This document shows positions 1 to 10,790 of a stretch of DNA of 64,000 nucleotides, piece by piece (position 1 is the stretch's first letter; each line of letters opens with the position of its first letter). The notes beneath the pieces were generated by a model. The model was not told where the DNA came from, searched no databases, and saw nothing but the letters and a program-made list of their open reading frames with translations. The position numbers and the translations under genes are program-made. This stretch comes from Polyodon spathula (taxonomy: Eukaryota; Chordata; Actinopteri; Acipenseriformes; Polyodontidae), in NCBI RefSeq assembly GCF_017654505.1, contig NC_054553.1, positions 10,090,058-10,154,057 on the forward strand. Reading direction: 5' to 3'.

Positions 1-428
1 CTGAGTTGTTGTTCTTGTTTTGATGCGGTCTCCCTTCTGTTTTTTTGTTGATTTCTCCCCCCTTCCTTTCTAGTTTAAATGCTTCAATGCAATCCCGTTC
101 TCCACTCACCGAACACACAACCCCAAGTGAGTGAAAACATGCTGCTTTTATGCAGCTGTACCGAGACTCAATTGCTAATCAATCATTCAATTGGAGTCGC
201 GGTACAACTGCACGTGAATTAATAAAGTGCAATTCCTCGTGCTCACATATTATTACATTTTACTTGCACGTGAAGTGCTGTGAAATCCTCGTGCCTAAAT
301 ACAAATATACATTTTAAACACTCATGTTACACAGACCCGTTTATATCCTGTGTACCAATGACTATACACCAACATTAACACACAACATACAGCACAAAAT
401 ACACACAGGGGCGGGGAACTTTGCCACA
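1..428 (-). repeat. Partial 3' LTR of left non-autonomous LTR retroelement
   Basis: From about position 89 to 428 this matches the LTRs at 1633-2237 and 48852-49426; it ends in GCCACA like both of them. Bases 1-88 do not resemble the equivalent part of the other LTRs, so the copy is either truncated near 88 or rearranged there. The element reads on the minus strand: a TATA-like box (TTTTATGC on the plus strand, 146-153) lies next to a long inverted repeat at 158-205, and a polypurine tract (C-rich on the plus strand) follows the LTR at about 429-440. The left target-site duplication is outside or lost. Confidence 0.8.
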
Positions 429-930
429 TATACCCCCCCTTGTGCAAAGCACACATGGCCTCAATAGCCACCTCCCCCCTTAAAATCCAAAAAGTCTCGC
501 TCAAAGTCCTGGGCCAAGAACAGGGACTTTAAGGGGTTGATGGAAGGCAATGTTGCCAGAAGCCAGGCTGCTACTGGCCATGCTGTCAGCAGACATGCTG
601 ACAGTGGGGCGAATCTCTTCTCTCACTGTACCACTGGCAGTGGAAATACTGCCAATGGTGCGGCTGTCAGCAGACGTGCTGACAGCTCCCAGACTGACTC
701 CTTCAGCCGGGGCAAGTCCAGCAGTGGAAAACCTGCTGGGGTTGGTGGCCTCCAAACCTCCCCCAAGATCTCCGACAGCGAAACTGCTGCAGGGGAAGGT
801 AGTCTCCTGACCTCTCCCCCCTTTTTCATAGCCGGCAGCTCCCTCTGGTGGGGCTCCGGCCACACTGACCCCTGCGGCCAAGCAGAGCTGACTGCAACCC
901 CTGGCGAAGCAGTTCCACCGACCCCAGACG

Positions 931-1232
931 ATGCGAAGCTGCTGGCAACCCCAGGTGATGTGTAGCGGCTGGCAACCTCAGGCGATGCAGAGTGGCTGGC
1001 AACCCCAAGTGATACCAGCAGGCGTTCATCCTTTGCTGCTGGTGGAAGTGATACCTGCAGGCATTCATCCTCTGCTGGTGGAAAGGGACCCAGCAGGCAT
1101 TCATCCTCTGCTAGTGGACAGGGACCCAGCAGGCACTCACCCTCTGCTGGTGAAGATGGAGACAGCAGGCATTCTTCCTCTGCTAGTGGAGATGGGGACA
1201 GCAGGCATTCTTCCTCTGTTGGTGGAAGTGGG
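931..1232 (-). repeat. In-element minisatellites, 27-bp and 36-bp units
   Basis: About three copies of a 27-bp unit (GGCTGGCAACCCCAGG-type, roughly 931-1012) are followed by about six copies of a unit containing CAGCAGGCATTCATCCTCTG (1013-1232), mostly 36 bp long. Both periods are multiples of three. On the minus strand they read as 9-residue units (like LGLPAAPHR) and 12-residue units (containing MNACW). The same two blocks occur in the same order in the right-hand element with different copy numbers. Confidence 0.8.
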
Positions 1233-1354
1233 AACAGCTTCCTCTCAGACTTTGGATTCCCGTGGTCCCCCCGTCTGGGCGCTGGACTCTTATGGTCCCA
1301 CCGCCTGGGTGCTGGAAACCCTTTTACCTGGGCCGCTGTTCTGTTTATAGCTGC

Positions 1355-1540
1355 CTACAGGTAACAGAGGACCAGCTCCACACCTTCCTCCGGGGAGTTT
1401 GAGGTGTGTTCCCTCTCATACGCCTCCCATCGCCCCCTGTCCATCAGCCACATGACCCGGATGGCTATGGGCATGGACTGGGCCTCCAGCCTAGCATTGT
1501 CCTTGATCCAGTCCCTCAGCCAGACGGCGTCTTCCGACAT
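1355..1540 (-). pseudogene. Gag-like N-terminal reading frame of the LTR element (61 codons)
   Basis: This is the first open frame downstream of the primer site in element orientation, beginning MSEDAVWLRDWIKDNARLEA. It is charged, Trp-rich and predicted helical, with no cysteine cluster; it stops just before the repeat-rich part. Position directly after the primer site is where gag starts in LTR elements, which is the main reason for the call. The right-hand element lacks this segment but has a zinc-knuckle segment that is missing here, so each copy seems to keep a different piece of a larger parental gag. I cannot assign it to a named gag family from the sequence alone. It could also be a translated element-specific peptide rather than a remnant. 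Confidence 0.45.
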
Positions 1541-1610
1541 TTTTATTTATTTATTTATTTATAAACCGGAAACTGCAGTTCCTGCTCTGGGCTGCGTCTA
1601 GGAGGCGCTG

Positions 1611-1630
1611 GTAATCCCACGATGACACCA
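1611..1630 (-). other. Primer-binding site, tRNA-Leu-like (left element)
   Basis: Directly inside the LTR (2-nt spacer CG) the minus strand reads TGGTGTCATCGTGGGATTAC. This begins with TGG, the complement of a tRNA CCA end, and continues TGTCA, as in the 3' end of vertebrate tRNA-Leu. The right element has TGGTGTCAGAAG at the same place, which fits tRNA-Leu(CAA) better; the left copy differs in the middle. Confidence 0.6.
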
Positions 1631-1632
1631 CG

Positions 1633-2237
1633 TGTCACAAAGACGGCTGCAGTGGGTGACGTCAGACCAGAAACCAGGAACCAGGAAATTAACAACAGAG
1701 GTGGAATTTGGTAAAGCTGAGCGAATGGTCTTGCTCAGCATTTAATAATAAACAGACAGACAGAAAGTAAAAGGTTGTAAGACAAACAAGACACAGGACA
1801 TGGCACTCGTATTCAAAACAAAAAGACAAACAAAACAGACTATACAGACAAAACACGGTGAGCTTCTATTATTAATCTATTACAATTACCTCCATCTCCA
1901 ATCCCGTTCTCCATTCACCGAACACCCAACCCTGAGTGAGTGAAAACATGCTGCTTTTATGCAGCTGTAATGAGACTCCATTGCTAATCAGTAATTCAAT
2001 TCGAGTCACGGTATAACTGCACGTGAATTAATAAAGTGCAATTCCCCGTGCTCACATATTATTACATTATACTTGCACGTGAAGTGCTGTGCAATCCTTG
2101 TGCCTAAATACAAATATACATTTTAAACACTCGTGTTACACAGACCCGTTTATATCCTGTGTACCAATGACTATACACCAACATTAACACACAACATACA
2201 ACACAAAATATACACAGGGGCAGGGCACTTTGCCACA
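1633..2237 (-). repeat. Complete 5' LTR of left retroelement
   Basis: 605 bp, starting TGTCACAAAG and ending TTTGCCACA on the plus strand (TG...CA on both strands). In element orientation, an imperfect inverted repeat (1968-2014) sits immediately before a GCATAAAAGC TATA-like box (about 1952-1963), and ATTAAA polyadenylation-type sequence follows near 1740-1750. The LTR contains TGACGTCA near 1655, a consensus CRE/ATF site that the right-hand copies have changed to TGGCGTCA. The bases after the end are CCCTG (2238-2242), the expected position of the target duplication. Confidence 0.85.
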
Positions 2238-2242
2238 CCCTG

Positions 2243-3480
2243 TTTTGTTAAGTATGTTTTCTGCACAGTGACTCAATGCGGCAAGCAGGTTCGACTGGTG
2301 AAGAAAGAAGCTGAATAGGGTTATTGTCATTGCAACTTTAAAAAGAGTTAGAATGGAAAACATATTATTACAGGCTATCAGAAATCATATAAGATCCCGC
2401 TACTGGTACCGATGTTTAATAAAGAAACATCTTATTATTTCTTGCAGGCTTGAATTTTACTTGAAATAGGATGAGAGTTCTGTTTGACATTTATAAATAG
2501 TAAAGCTATACAGATTTAATCTTTGGTTTGCTCATTCAGTCACATTATAAAAAAAAAAGTACTTTTACAACCTGGTTAATGTCGTTTGTATAGGAATCTT
2601 GTGGTTGTGTTTTTCAAACTTGAAAATCTTAGCTAAAATTTAATTATAAAATATAAATAAATAAATAAATAAATAAAAGCTTTCAATACATGTCTCAAGC
2701 ACTGAAGTCTTGGCTATTGTCAATCATTTCTAAACATATATTATTACATTGTGTTAATACAGTTTAGCGGCATTGTTTATTTGCACACTAAGTCTCGCTG
2801 GGCTTGTACTGAGAGCAGGAGCTGTAAAAAAAAAATACACTGTTGGTTCTACCCAACTAGAGATTATTGAACTGTACAGTATGGCTGAGAATGTCTGCAG
2901 ATGCTTGAGTGAAGTTTTACTAATATAAAATTATATTATTAATTATGTGAAGATATTTAGTATGTATGGGCTCTAACTGGGTACCAGGGTTGATTATAGC
3001 CCCACCTCTAGTCATTATATTTCAAGATTAATTTTGGGAAGGAGGAGTATATACAATAAGTTTTTTTTTTTTTGTTGTTGTTGTTGTTGTTTTTTTCTAT
3101 TGATGTATCATAGTTAAATTTTTTGTTAGTAAAATTGTTTGTGGGATTTATCTTTAAAATTAGGATTAGTGAAGTTTCATGGTGAAAAACAGGTTTCACA
3201 AAAATGACATGTGTTTTAAAAAGTAATATATTTGACTGACTTGTGTTGCTGCCTTATGGTAATATTATGCAGCAGGATCTTATTAAAATAACTCCAAGAA
3301 GCACATCTTATATATGAATATTTTTGGTTTGATCACTGAGGAATATTGAAGCATTTAAAAATATATATGTATTTTATCCCTAATTCCCCATCCAATTAGA
3401 AACATGACCTTTTCATAATCTGGTTGAAAGCGTCATTACAGGGAGTGGACCATTTGTAATGTAGTAATCTTGGAGATTAG

Positions 3481-3562
<82 letters not shown>

Positions 3563-4028
3563 TAGCACATAGAAGACTAAATATAAAAGCAAAACAAGTT
3601 ATGAACAGCAATTGGATCTACACGTAAAGAAAGTCTTCCTTGTTGAAAAACATAGAATACTACTGTGATGAATCCAAATGTGATCATTATCATTTCAAGG
3701 TTACAGCAGCACTGTATTAACATAATATTCATTTATATTATAAACTGCTACATAAACATATCCATATATCTACAGGGCTGAGTGAGTTTTGCTAAAGCAC
3801 TATCATGCAAAAATAATGAATACAGATTACTTAAGTGCTAAATCATTTTGCTTTCTTATGGTACCTTATGTACAGAAACCAACAAATAGATTATATTCTA
3901 CAACATCTAACACAGTCAATTAAGAAAGGAAAATGCTATACAAGCAAAAATTCTTCATATGCCATGAAATTAGTTTTTATCATCAATACACTTTAGGAGA
4001 TTGAAACACCTGCAATGTGTACAGCATC
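2243..4028. other. AT-rich intergenic stretch, no gene seen
   Basis: No convincing coding region. It contains an (AAAT)n run near 2649-2680, a (GTT)n/poly-T tract near 3061-3095 and the long (TA)n tract listed separately. The only open frames are short, low-complexity and lack similarity to anything I recognise. Confidence 0.6.
3484..3562. repeat. (TA)n microsatellite
   Basis: About 79 bases of alternating TA with a single TT interruption near 3538. Long TA runs can extrude as cruciforms and are length-variable. Confidence 0.95.
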
Positions 4029-4030
4029 TA

Positions 4031-5519
4031 TACTGAACAAAAATATAAATGCAAGATGCAACAATTTCAAAGATTTTACTGAGGTACAGTTCATATAAGG
4101 AAATTAGTCAATTGAAATAAATTCATTATGCCGTAATCTATGGATTTCACATGACTGGGAATACATGTATACATCTGTTGGTCACAGATACCTTAAAAAA
4201 GGTAGGGTTGTGGATCAGAAAACCAGTCAGTTTCTGGTGTAACCACCATTTGCCTCATGCAGCGCAACACATCTCCGTCGCATAGACTTGATAAGGCTGT
4301 TGATTGTGGCCTGTGGAATGTTGTCCCACTCCTCTTCAATGGCTGTGAGAACTTGCTGGATATTGGATGGAACTGGAACACGCTGTCGAACACGTCGATC
4401 CAGAGCATCCCAAACATGTTCAGTGGGTGACATGTCTGGTGATTATGCAGACAATGGAAGAACTGGGACATTTTCAGTTTCTAGGAATTGTGTACAGATC
4501 CTTGCTACATGGGGCCGTGCATTATCATGCTGAAACATGAGGTGAGGTCGGCGGCGACAATGGGCCTCAGGATCTCGTCACGGTATCTCTGCGCATTCAA
4601 ATTGTCATCGATAAAATGTAATTGTGTTAGTTGTCCGTAGCTTATGCCTGCCCATACCATAACCCCACCGCCACCATGGGGCACTTTGTTCACAACATTG
4701 ACCTCAGCAAACCGCTTGCCCACACAATGCCATACACACTGTCTGCCATCTGCCCGGTACAGTTGAAACCAGGATTCATCTGTGAAGAGCACATTCTCCA
4801 GCATGCCAGTGACCATCGAAGGTGAGCATTTGCCCACTGAAGTCGGTTACAACGCCGAACTGCAGTCAGGTCAACACCCTGGTGAGGACGACGAGCACGT
4901 AGATGAGCTTCCCTGAGATGGTTTCTGACAGTTTGTGCAGAAATTCTTTGGTTGTGCAAAACCACAGTTTCATCAGCTTTCCGAGTGGCTGGTCTCAGAC
5001 GATCCCGCAGGTGAAGAAGCCAGATGTGAAGGTCCTGGGCTGGTGCGGTTACACGTGGTCTGCGGTTGTGAGGCCGGTTGGACGTACTGACAAATTCTCT
5101 AGAACAACGTTGGAGGCGGCTTATGGTAGAGAAATGAACATTCAATTCTCTGGTAACAGCTCTGGTGGACATTCTTGCAGGCAGCATGCCAATTGCATGC
5201 TCCCTCAAAACTTAAGACATCTGTGGCATTGTGTTGTGTGACAAAACTGTACATTTTAGAGTGGCCTTTCATTGTCCCTAGCACAAGGTGCACCTGTATA
5301 ACGATCATGCTGTTTAATCAGCTTCTTGATATGCCACACCTGTAAGGTGAATGGATTATCTTGGCAAAGGAGAAATGCTCACTAACAGAGACGTAAACAA
5401 ATGTGTGCACAAAATTTGAGAGAAATAAGCTTTTTGTGCATATGGAAAATTTATTTTATTTCAGATCATGAAACATGGGACCAACACTTTACATGTTGTG
5501 TTTATATTTTTGTTCAGTG
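4031..5519 (-). mobile_element. Tc1/mariner element A, near full length, inactive
   Basis: Terminal inverted repeats are TACTGAACAAAAATATAAAT at the left and the complement of CACTGAACAAAAATATAAAC at the right, flanked by TA at 4029-4030 and 5520-5521, the target duplication of this superfamily. The 1489-bp length fits a complete Tc1-type element. The transposase lies on the minus strand and is broken (next entry). The right end also shows the inner sequence GGGACCAACACTTTACATG on the plus strand, part of the subterminal region. Confidence 0.93.
4227..5208 (-). pseudogene. Tc1-like transposase, broken (element A)
   Basis: The minus strand encodes a paired-type helix-turn-helix N-terminus ([20 protein letters not shown] at 5208, then a GRPR-like basic stretch), then the catalytic domain in a different frame: LFTDESWF with the first Asp, a GGGGVMVWAGISYG block, FQHDNARPH with the second Asp, and SPTEHVWDALDRR with the Glu. 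Counting between second Asp and Glu gives 34 residues, the Tc1 DD34E spacing. All three catalytic residues remain, but at least one frameshift near 4800, another near 4540, and an in-frame stop just before SPDMSPTE prevent a full protein. It acted in the nucleus as a cut-and-paste transposase. Confidence 0.9.
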
Positions 5520-5521
5520 TA

Positions 5522-7700
5522 TATGGGCTGTGCTTTATGCATTCATTTGTTATGTAAATCGTATCCTCAAAGTGTACACAGCAGTACTGACTGACAAATA
5601 GAGGACTGGTATTTGCTGTTCTGCTGGAAGATTGTTTCACATGCAAGACTACACAAATAACTGCTCTTTCTTGAGGAACAGTCTCAAAAAAATCCCTAAA
5701 GAAATTTATGAAGTAACCTTTTAAGAATGATCGTGTATTTCTCCAGAACAATTGAAGCATGTGTATATGCTGCACATGATCAAGCCACAGTGTTATGGCA
5801 GGTGTAGGTATACTTAAACAATGTATTACATTATTAATTAATCTTGCTTTTGCTTGTGTAGCTAGAGGTGTTTCCTCATCTGATTTTAGTATCCTGGGTT
5901 ATTGTAGTATTCTATCATTATAGACTACTGAGGAGCATTCAGTCATTTAGAATGTGTGTTGTTTGCCACAACACATAACAAAAAGTCCTCATCTGGGGCT
6001 TATTCACAGTGATAAGCCTATTTCAAACAGAAAGCAGGTTAAAAAAAAAACGGAAAAAAAAACACTGATTAATACATGTATTGCAACATTTTAAACATTA
6101 TTTATTAACGTTTGAAATGGAATGAAATTACATGCAATTTTCCTGTTAAAATTAATATTTCACGAGAGAAAATAAGGTTGTTCTTATCAAAGCCAAAGAG
6201 GAATTAAAGGCTGAAGTCCTTTGCAAGTAGAAAATGGACCTAATGAAATGCAAATGACAGTGTGTGCATGATGGATCACGATAACCAAAATGTGGCAAAG
6301 ACTAAGAGCTGCCGCTTGAGATGTCTGAATTGGCTTCCCAACAAGTTACTCTCTCAAAGCCAACCATCATCAAAGGGCAATAAAAAATGTTGGGGTGAAT
6401 TATTTCAACACATTTCTTTTTTTAAAACAGCTGAAACAATCAGGACTGTGTTTACATCTGGGCACTGGTCTAGTTGGAGATGCATAATGGTAGGGGTGGC
6501 ACCAACAACACACTGTACCTGTATGAATTCCACTGCCATATTAATATTCTGCACACTAATGAATACAAAAACAACACTCTGATAAGTGTCATGAAAGATG
6601 GGAAAATGTTGGTTATAAAGCTGCTCTGTATGTTTTACTGAATCTAAGCCTTTGAATAAATAGCTTGATTTTCAGCATAATTCAATATACATTAGCAAAT
6701 CAATCAGATTTATAGAACAAACAACTGTGCAGGATTAGATCTTGGAAATGGAAGAAGGGAGTCTGCAAATGTACCTCTAACAATAATGAACCATCCTTTT
6801 GGTAAAGAAGAGTGCATTCGAATTATCATATCTCTTTTATTTTAAACAGCTGTGCAACATAATTATAATTAAGCATGTCATGAATATTAATTGTTCTAAT
6901 GCCATTATGGCAAGAGTCTTGAAACAGATGAATCATTAGTGTTCTTCAATTATTGCTTTATTTAAGAGCTTCACCAGATGTTCAGATCATTCCCCTTATA
7001 TTTTTGTTCCAGGAGTACTACAGCGGGAATTAAGAGCCCTTTTAAATCTCCAAAGTATGAATCTTCTTAAAGCCAGAATAAATTAGCTGCCAGTTAATTT
7101 ATTCAAATGGTAAAGCAAAGGGCAGTTCCAGTGCAATACTTGCAGCATACACGTACTTCACATGGGTAAGGCTTTATTGGCATATCATATCCACAATGCT
7201 TCATGTTGCAGCCCCCCCCCCCCCCACAACAAACTGACAGAACATCAAACAGGTGGATGTCACACTAACCATTATGTATCTGTCTCATACTAGACCTGCC
7301 TAAGCAGTACCCAGATATACACACAGTGCCCCCTACCCCGATAAGAAAACCAATGTTTTGTTTAAATATGTATGAACACCAACAATACACAGAACAAAGT
7401 AATAAATAGCCTATTGCATTGTCAATCAACAGATTTGCATACTTAATATGATACCGTTTCATAGCAATGTGACATACATAACTAAAAAGTGTAACTCAAT
7501 ATAAATACTATATTAGTAACTCACTGTTATATGTATCTTAGAACAAAATGACCATTTACAGCACTTTGGACATCGAACCCCACATGGGGCTGTCGCACAT
7601 GGGTCACCATAGCTACTAACTGCCCAGTATATGAAAATGCATATCTAAACAGAAATCTTGACAGTAACACATTGTGTCCTACTTTCCACGAAGGTGCTCG

Positions 7701-7704
<4 letters not shown>
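5522..7704. other. Intergenic stretch, no gene seen
   Basis: No coding signal. A poly-C run of 14 lies at 7212-7225. The segment 6840-7080 is AT-rich, non-repetitive, and full of ATTA/TAAT homeodomain-type cores, so it could be a conserved non-coding element, but comparison is needed to say so. Confidence 0.5.

Positions 7705-7760
<56 letters not shown>
7705..7760. repeat. (AT)n microsatellite, left of solo LTR
   Basis: About 56 bases of AT repeats ending exactly where the LTR-like sequence begins. A matching (AT)n tract starts at 8149 on the other side, so the LTR probably inserted into one AT tract. Confidence 0.9.
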
Positions 7761-7764
<4 letters not shown>

Positions 7765-8144
7765 AGATAGCAGGGAGGGGGTTAAAATTCCTCCCTGCTA
7801 AAACCTTGTGAGAATGCACTTTTGGGTGATTGGGCTAAGGGTTTCTAATTGTTTTTATTGTTTAGTTAATCCCCTGCACCTGGTGCTAATTGTAAATTGG
7901 AGCCAGGTGCAGGGTATTTAAGAGAAGCAGCCGGACTGCTAGGGGCTGAGGAAAGAGTCAGACTGTGTGTGTGCGAGAGTATGGTCCTTCCAACGGTTGT
8001 TTGGATTCCAAACTCACAGTTGTGTCCATCAGGTGTCACACGTAGGTTTGAGTTGTGTGACACCGTGGCAAATCATTTTTAGTAAAGACCAGACCCCATT
8101 TTAAAATTTCCCCGTTACTTGTGCCCTCATGCGAGGATCTTTCA

Positions 8145-8146
<2 letters not shown>
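7761..8146 (+). repeat. Solo LTR inside an (AT)n tract
   Basis: About 386 bp with LTR features: a perfect 12-bp inverted repeat, CCCTGCACCTGG (7872-7883) and CCAGGTGCAGGG (7903-7914), immediately followed by a TATTTAAG TATA-like box, a GC-rich transcribed-leader-like part, and a TTTCACA end. The start GTAAGATAGCAGGGAGGGGG resembles TGTAACAGGACAGGGAGGGG at 35199, and the 7830-7940 part matches the complement of 24520-24640. There is no internal region, so it is a solo LTR or a 5' remnant. The first bases appear mutated (TAG rather than TG). Confidence 0.7.

Positions 8147-8148
<2 letters not shown>

Positions 8149-8205
<57 letters not shown>
8149..8205. repeat. (AT)n microsatellite between LTR and Tc1 element B
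   Basis: 57 bases of AT repeats. The last TA (8204-8205) is the target dinucleotide of the adjoining Tc1 terminal repeat. Confidence 0.95.
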
Positions 8206-8208
<3 letters not shown>

Positions 8209-9122
8209 CTCTGGAAAAAATTAAGAGACCACTGCAAAATTATCAGTTTCTCTGGTTTTACTATTTATAGGTATGTGTTTGGGTAAAATGAACATTGTTG
8301 TTTTATTCTATAAACTACTGACAACATTTCTCCCAAATTCAAATAAAAATACTGTCATTTAGAGCATTTATTTGCAGAAAATGACAACTGGTCAAAACAA
8401 CAAAAAAGATGCAGTGTTGTCAGACCTTGAATAATGCAAAGAAAATAAGTTCATATTCATTTTTAAAAAACCCAATACTAATGTATTTAGTACTACTTAG
8501 GAATCAATATTTGGTGGAATAACCCTGATTTTCAAGTACAGCTTTCATGCGTCTTGGCATGCTCTCCACCAGTCTTTCACATTGATGTTGGGTGACTTTA
8601 TGCCACTCCTGGCACAAAAATTCAAGCAGCTCGGCTTTGTTTGATGGCTTGTGACCATCCGTCTTCCTCTTGATCACATTCCAGAGGTATTCAGTGGGTT
8701 TCAGGTCTGGAGATTGGGCTGGCCATGACAGGGTCTTGATCTGGTGGTCCTCCATCCACACCTTGATTGACCTGGCTGTGTGGCATGGAGCATTGTCCTG
8801 CTGGAAAAACCAATCCTCAGAGTTGGGGAACATTGTCAGAGCAGAAGGAAGCAAGTCTTCTTCCAGGACAACCTTGTACTTGGCTTGATTCATGCCAAAG
8901 CTGCCTGATTACAGCCTTGCTGAAGCACCCCCAGATTATCACTGATCCTCCACCACATTTCACAGTGGGTGCGAGACACTGTGGCTTGTAGGCCTCTCCA
9001 GGTCTCTGTCTAACCATTAGATGACTAGGTGTTGGGCAAAGCTGAAAATTGGACTCATCTGGGGGTGCTTCAGTAAGGCTGGAATCGGGCAGATTTGTCT
9101 TTGTGAAGGGCGCATGAATCAA
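8206..9122 (-). mobile_element. Tc1/mariner element B, 5'-truncated
   Basis: One terminal repeat is present, CAGCTCTGGAAAAAATTAAG at 8206, adjoining TA. The minus-strand transposase runs inward from it and breaks off near 9122-9135 without its N-terminal half or the second terminal repeat. The preserved part is therefore the 3' half of the element. Confidence 0.88.
8504..9122 (-). pseudogene. Tc1-like transposase C-terminal half (element B)
   Basis: An uninterrupted 129-codon frame (8504-8893) holds FFQQDNAPCHTA with the second catalytic Asp and SPDLKPTEYLWNVIKRK with the Glu; 34 residues separate them (DD34E). Upstream in another frame (8817-9122) are PDESNFQL with the first Asp and CGGGSVIIWGCFS. 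A frameshift near 8890 separates the two, and the DNA-binding N-terminus is absent. This C-terminal part is among the best-preserved transposase frames in the window, ending in a natural stop, so this copy may be younger than the others. It cannot encode a working enzyme. Confidence 0.9.
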
Positions 9123-9579
9123 GCCAAAAAAAATTTCACTTTAAGTATTTTAATCTTTGTTATTCACTTTACTATTAATTTTTGAACACATATTTGAATG
9201 ATTTGATGCACTAATGATTTGCTTTTTTTACTGTTTGTATTTTGCACTAGGATTTCAAGAGCACCTGTAATTGATTCATCACAGCTGCAGGTAGTTGTTC
9301 TCTAATGTCTCCCTGATAAGACCGATTACCAGTGAGGAGAGACACAGGGGCATGGAGATGAGCAGGCGAGCTTATACAACAAAGAAATAGGGAGACAGAA
9401 GGAAGTAGGAGAATAGAATAGGACTTTTCAACTAGCGGTCAGGAAGACGGATACAGCTGCAGTGGAGAACATACTGCGGGAGCTGGAAGATTGTTTTTGG
9501 GAGATGAGGGCGTCCACTGGAGAAAAGGAACAATTGTAATGAATTAACAGCTGGGATACCAGATAACACTGCGGTAAAG
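9123..9579. other. Unassigned stretch
   Basis: Moderately GC-rich after 9290 with a purine-rich segment (9330-9430). No coding frame or recognised repeat; the composition resembles that of old LTR or SINE material, but I see no defining signal. Confidence 0.35.
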
Positions 9580-9860
9580 CTGTGGTTCTTAAACTGGGAG
9601 GCGCGGACTGTATCCTGGGGGGCAATAAAATGTTCAGGGTTTTTTTTTTTTTTTTTTTTTTTAATATTTTTTTTTCATTTAAAAAAAAATAAAATTATAG
9701 CACCTATCGTGGAAGATAGTGGTCCACCGTCACAAAGCACATATAGGTTTTAGCTGGTGTGTACATTGCACTCGTAATAGTCGAGCGCATGCGGTAGACA
9801 GAAAAAAAAAAAAAAAAACTCATTCCAATAGGACTGGCGGTGCATTTTAGAACTCACTAC
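9580..9860. mobile_element. Probable hAT-type non-autonomous fragment
   Basis: The left end CTGTGGTTCTTAAACTGGGA resembles the CAGTGGTTCT ends of hAT/Charlie-type elements, and the right end (TTTTAGAACTCACTAC) is its approximate inverse. The interior has long T and A runs. No matching 8-bp target duplication is visible at these exact borders, so limits and family are tentative. Confidence 0.35.
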
Positions 9861-9989
9861 TTTAAAAAATGTAGAATTTATGATGCTACAGAAAGCCAGA
9901 GGCAGTGTAAACTGTTAAGCATTTTTGTGTTCTTTATTTAGAAGTGTTTGCTTAAGTAACAGCCCAAATTGTGTGTGTCAGACTTGTTC

Positions 9990-10174
9990 AATTCAAGTCA
10001 ATTCAATTTTATTTGTATATAGTGCCTTTTGCAACAGGTCGCCACAAAGCACTTTACAAAGGCAAAAACAATACATATTAGTGAACAACAGTAAGCATTT
10101 AAAAACAAAAAAACAGAATATATAAGCTGTATTATAAAAATATGATTTAAATCTAGATAAATAATAAAAATAAT

Positions 10175-10243
<69 letters not shown>

Positions 10244-10760
10244 TAATAATAATAATGAAAAACAGTGGGAACAATATGGGAGCAAGAGGATATCAACTCA
10301 TCTGGATGAAAATGCCAAGGTATAGAAATAGGTTTTTAGTCTAGACTTGAAGACATTGATTGAAGGAGCTTCTCTACTTGTGATGGACAAGTTGTTCTAT
10401 AATTTAGGTGCCATATAAAAAATCTAGCACCTGATTTTTTTTTTTTTTTCTGAACAATAGGTACAGACAGTAGGCCAGAATCCAGTTATCAGAGTGGGCG
10501 ACTGGGGACATAGGGTTCCAAAAGATCTTTAAGGTATGGAGGTGCAAAACCATTGAAAGCCTTATAAGTTAGCAGCAACACCTTAAAATATATTCTAAAA
10601 CTAACCGGTAGCCAATGCAAAGATGCAAAGTATATAACAAAATTGTTCATTGTTATTGTCGATAAGTTGTAGATACAACTATCATTGTAGGCATTGTGCA
10701 GGTATCGCAAAGTCCAGAAACAAAACAAAATGTTAAAACGTTTTGCACCGTATAACACTG
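9990..10760 (-). mobile_element. 5'-truncated L2-like (CR1/L2 group) LINE, minus strand
   Basis: On the minus strand the end of an ORF2 (10760 to about 10290) is followed by a 3' region ending in GCACTATATACAAATAAAAT and short ATTGA-type repeats (10060-9990). This type of tail is typical of fish LINEs and the SINEs that copy them. ORF2 residues seen are LHWLPVSFRIYFKVLLLTYK, then FNGFAPPYLKDLL and YVPSRPL, and after a frame change APKL-stop-NNLS and FKSRLKTYFYTLAF, the usual C-terminal motifs after the reverse transcriptase. The Trp expected in APKLWN is a TAG stop. The 5' part, including the catalytic YADD region, is absent, as is usual for 5'-truncated insertions. Confidence 0.8.
10168..10256. 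repeat. (TAA)n microsatellite within the LINE 3' region
   Basis: About 85 bases of TAA repeats with a few interruptions, lying in what would be the LINE 3' untranslated part. Confidence 0.95.
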
Positions 10761-10790
10761 AGATGATTTTGCTAGTGCTTGCTAGTCTAT

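Larger units (their letters stand above)
429..1632 (-). mobile_element. Internal region of left LTR retroelement (no pol)
   Basis: This 1.2 kb stretch lies between two related LTRs and aligns with parts of the internal region at 47047-48851. In element order (minus strand) it holds a primer-binding site, a short gag-like reading frame (1355-1540), two tandem-repeat blocks (36-bp units, then 27-bp units), a further GC-rich region with minus-strand open frames, and a polypurine tract next to the LTR. There is no sign of protease, reverse transcriptase, RNase H or integrase, and the length leaves no room for them. It would depend on enzymes from another element. The long plus-strand open frames across it are probably consequences of the GC-rich, stop-poor repeats. 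Confidence 0.75.

Noticed and set aside
501..965. Overlapping open frames on both strands of the left retroelement's interior
   Set aside because: They lie in GC-rich repeat-bearing sequence and differ between the two element copies; only the minus-strand frames agree with the element's orientation, and none there has a known domain.
9998..10285. Open frame encoding a poly-isoleucine stretch
   Set aside because: Translation of the (TAA)n microsatellite on the opposite strand.
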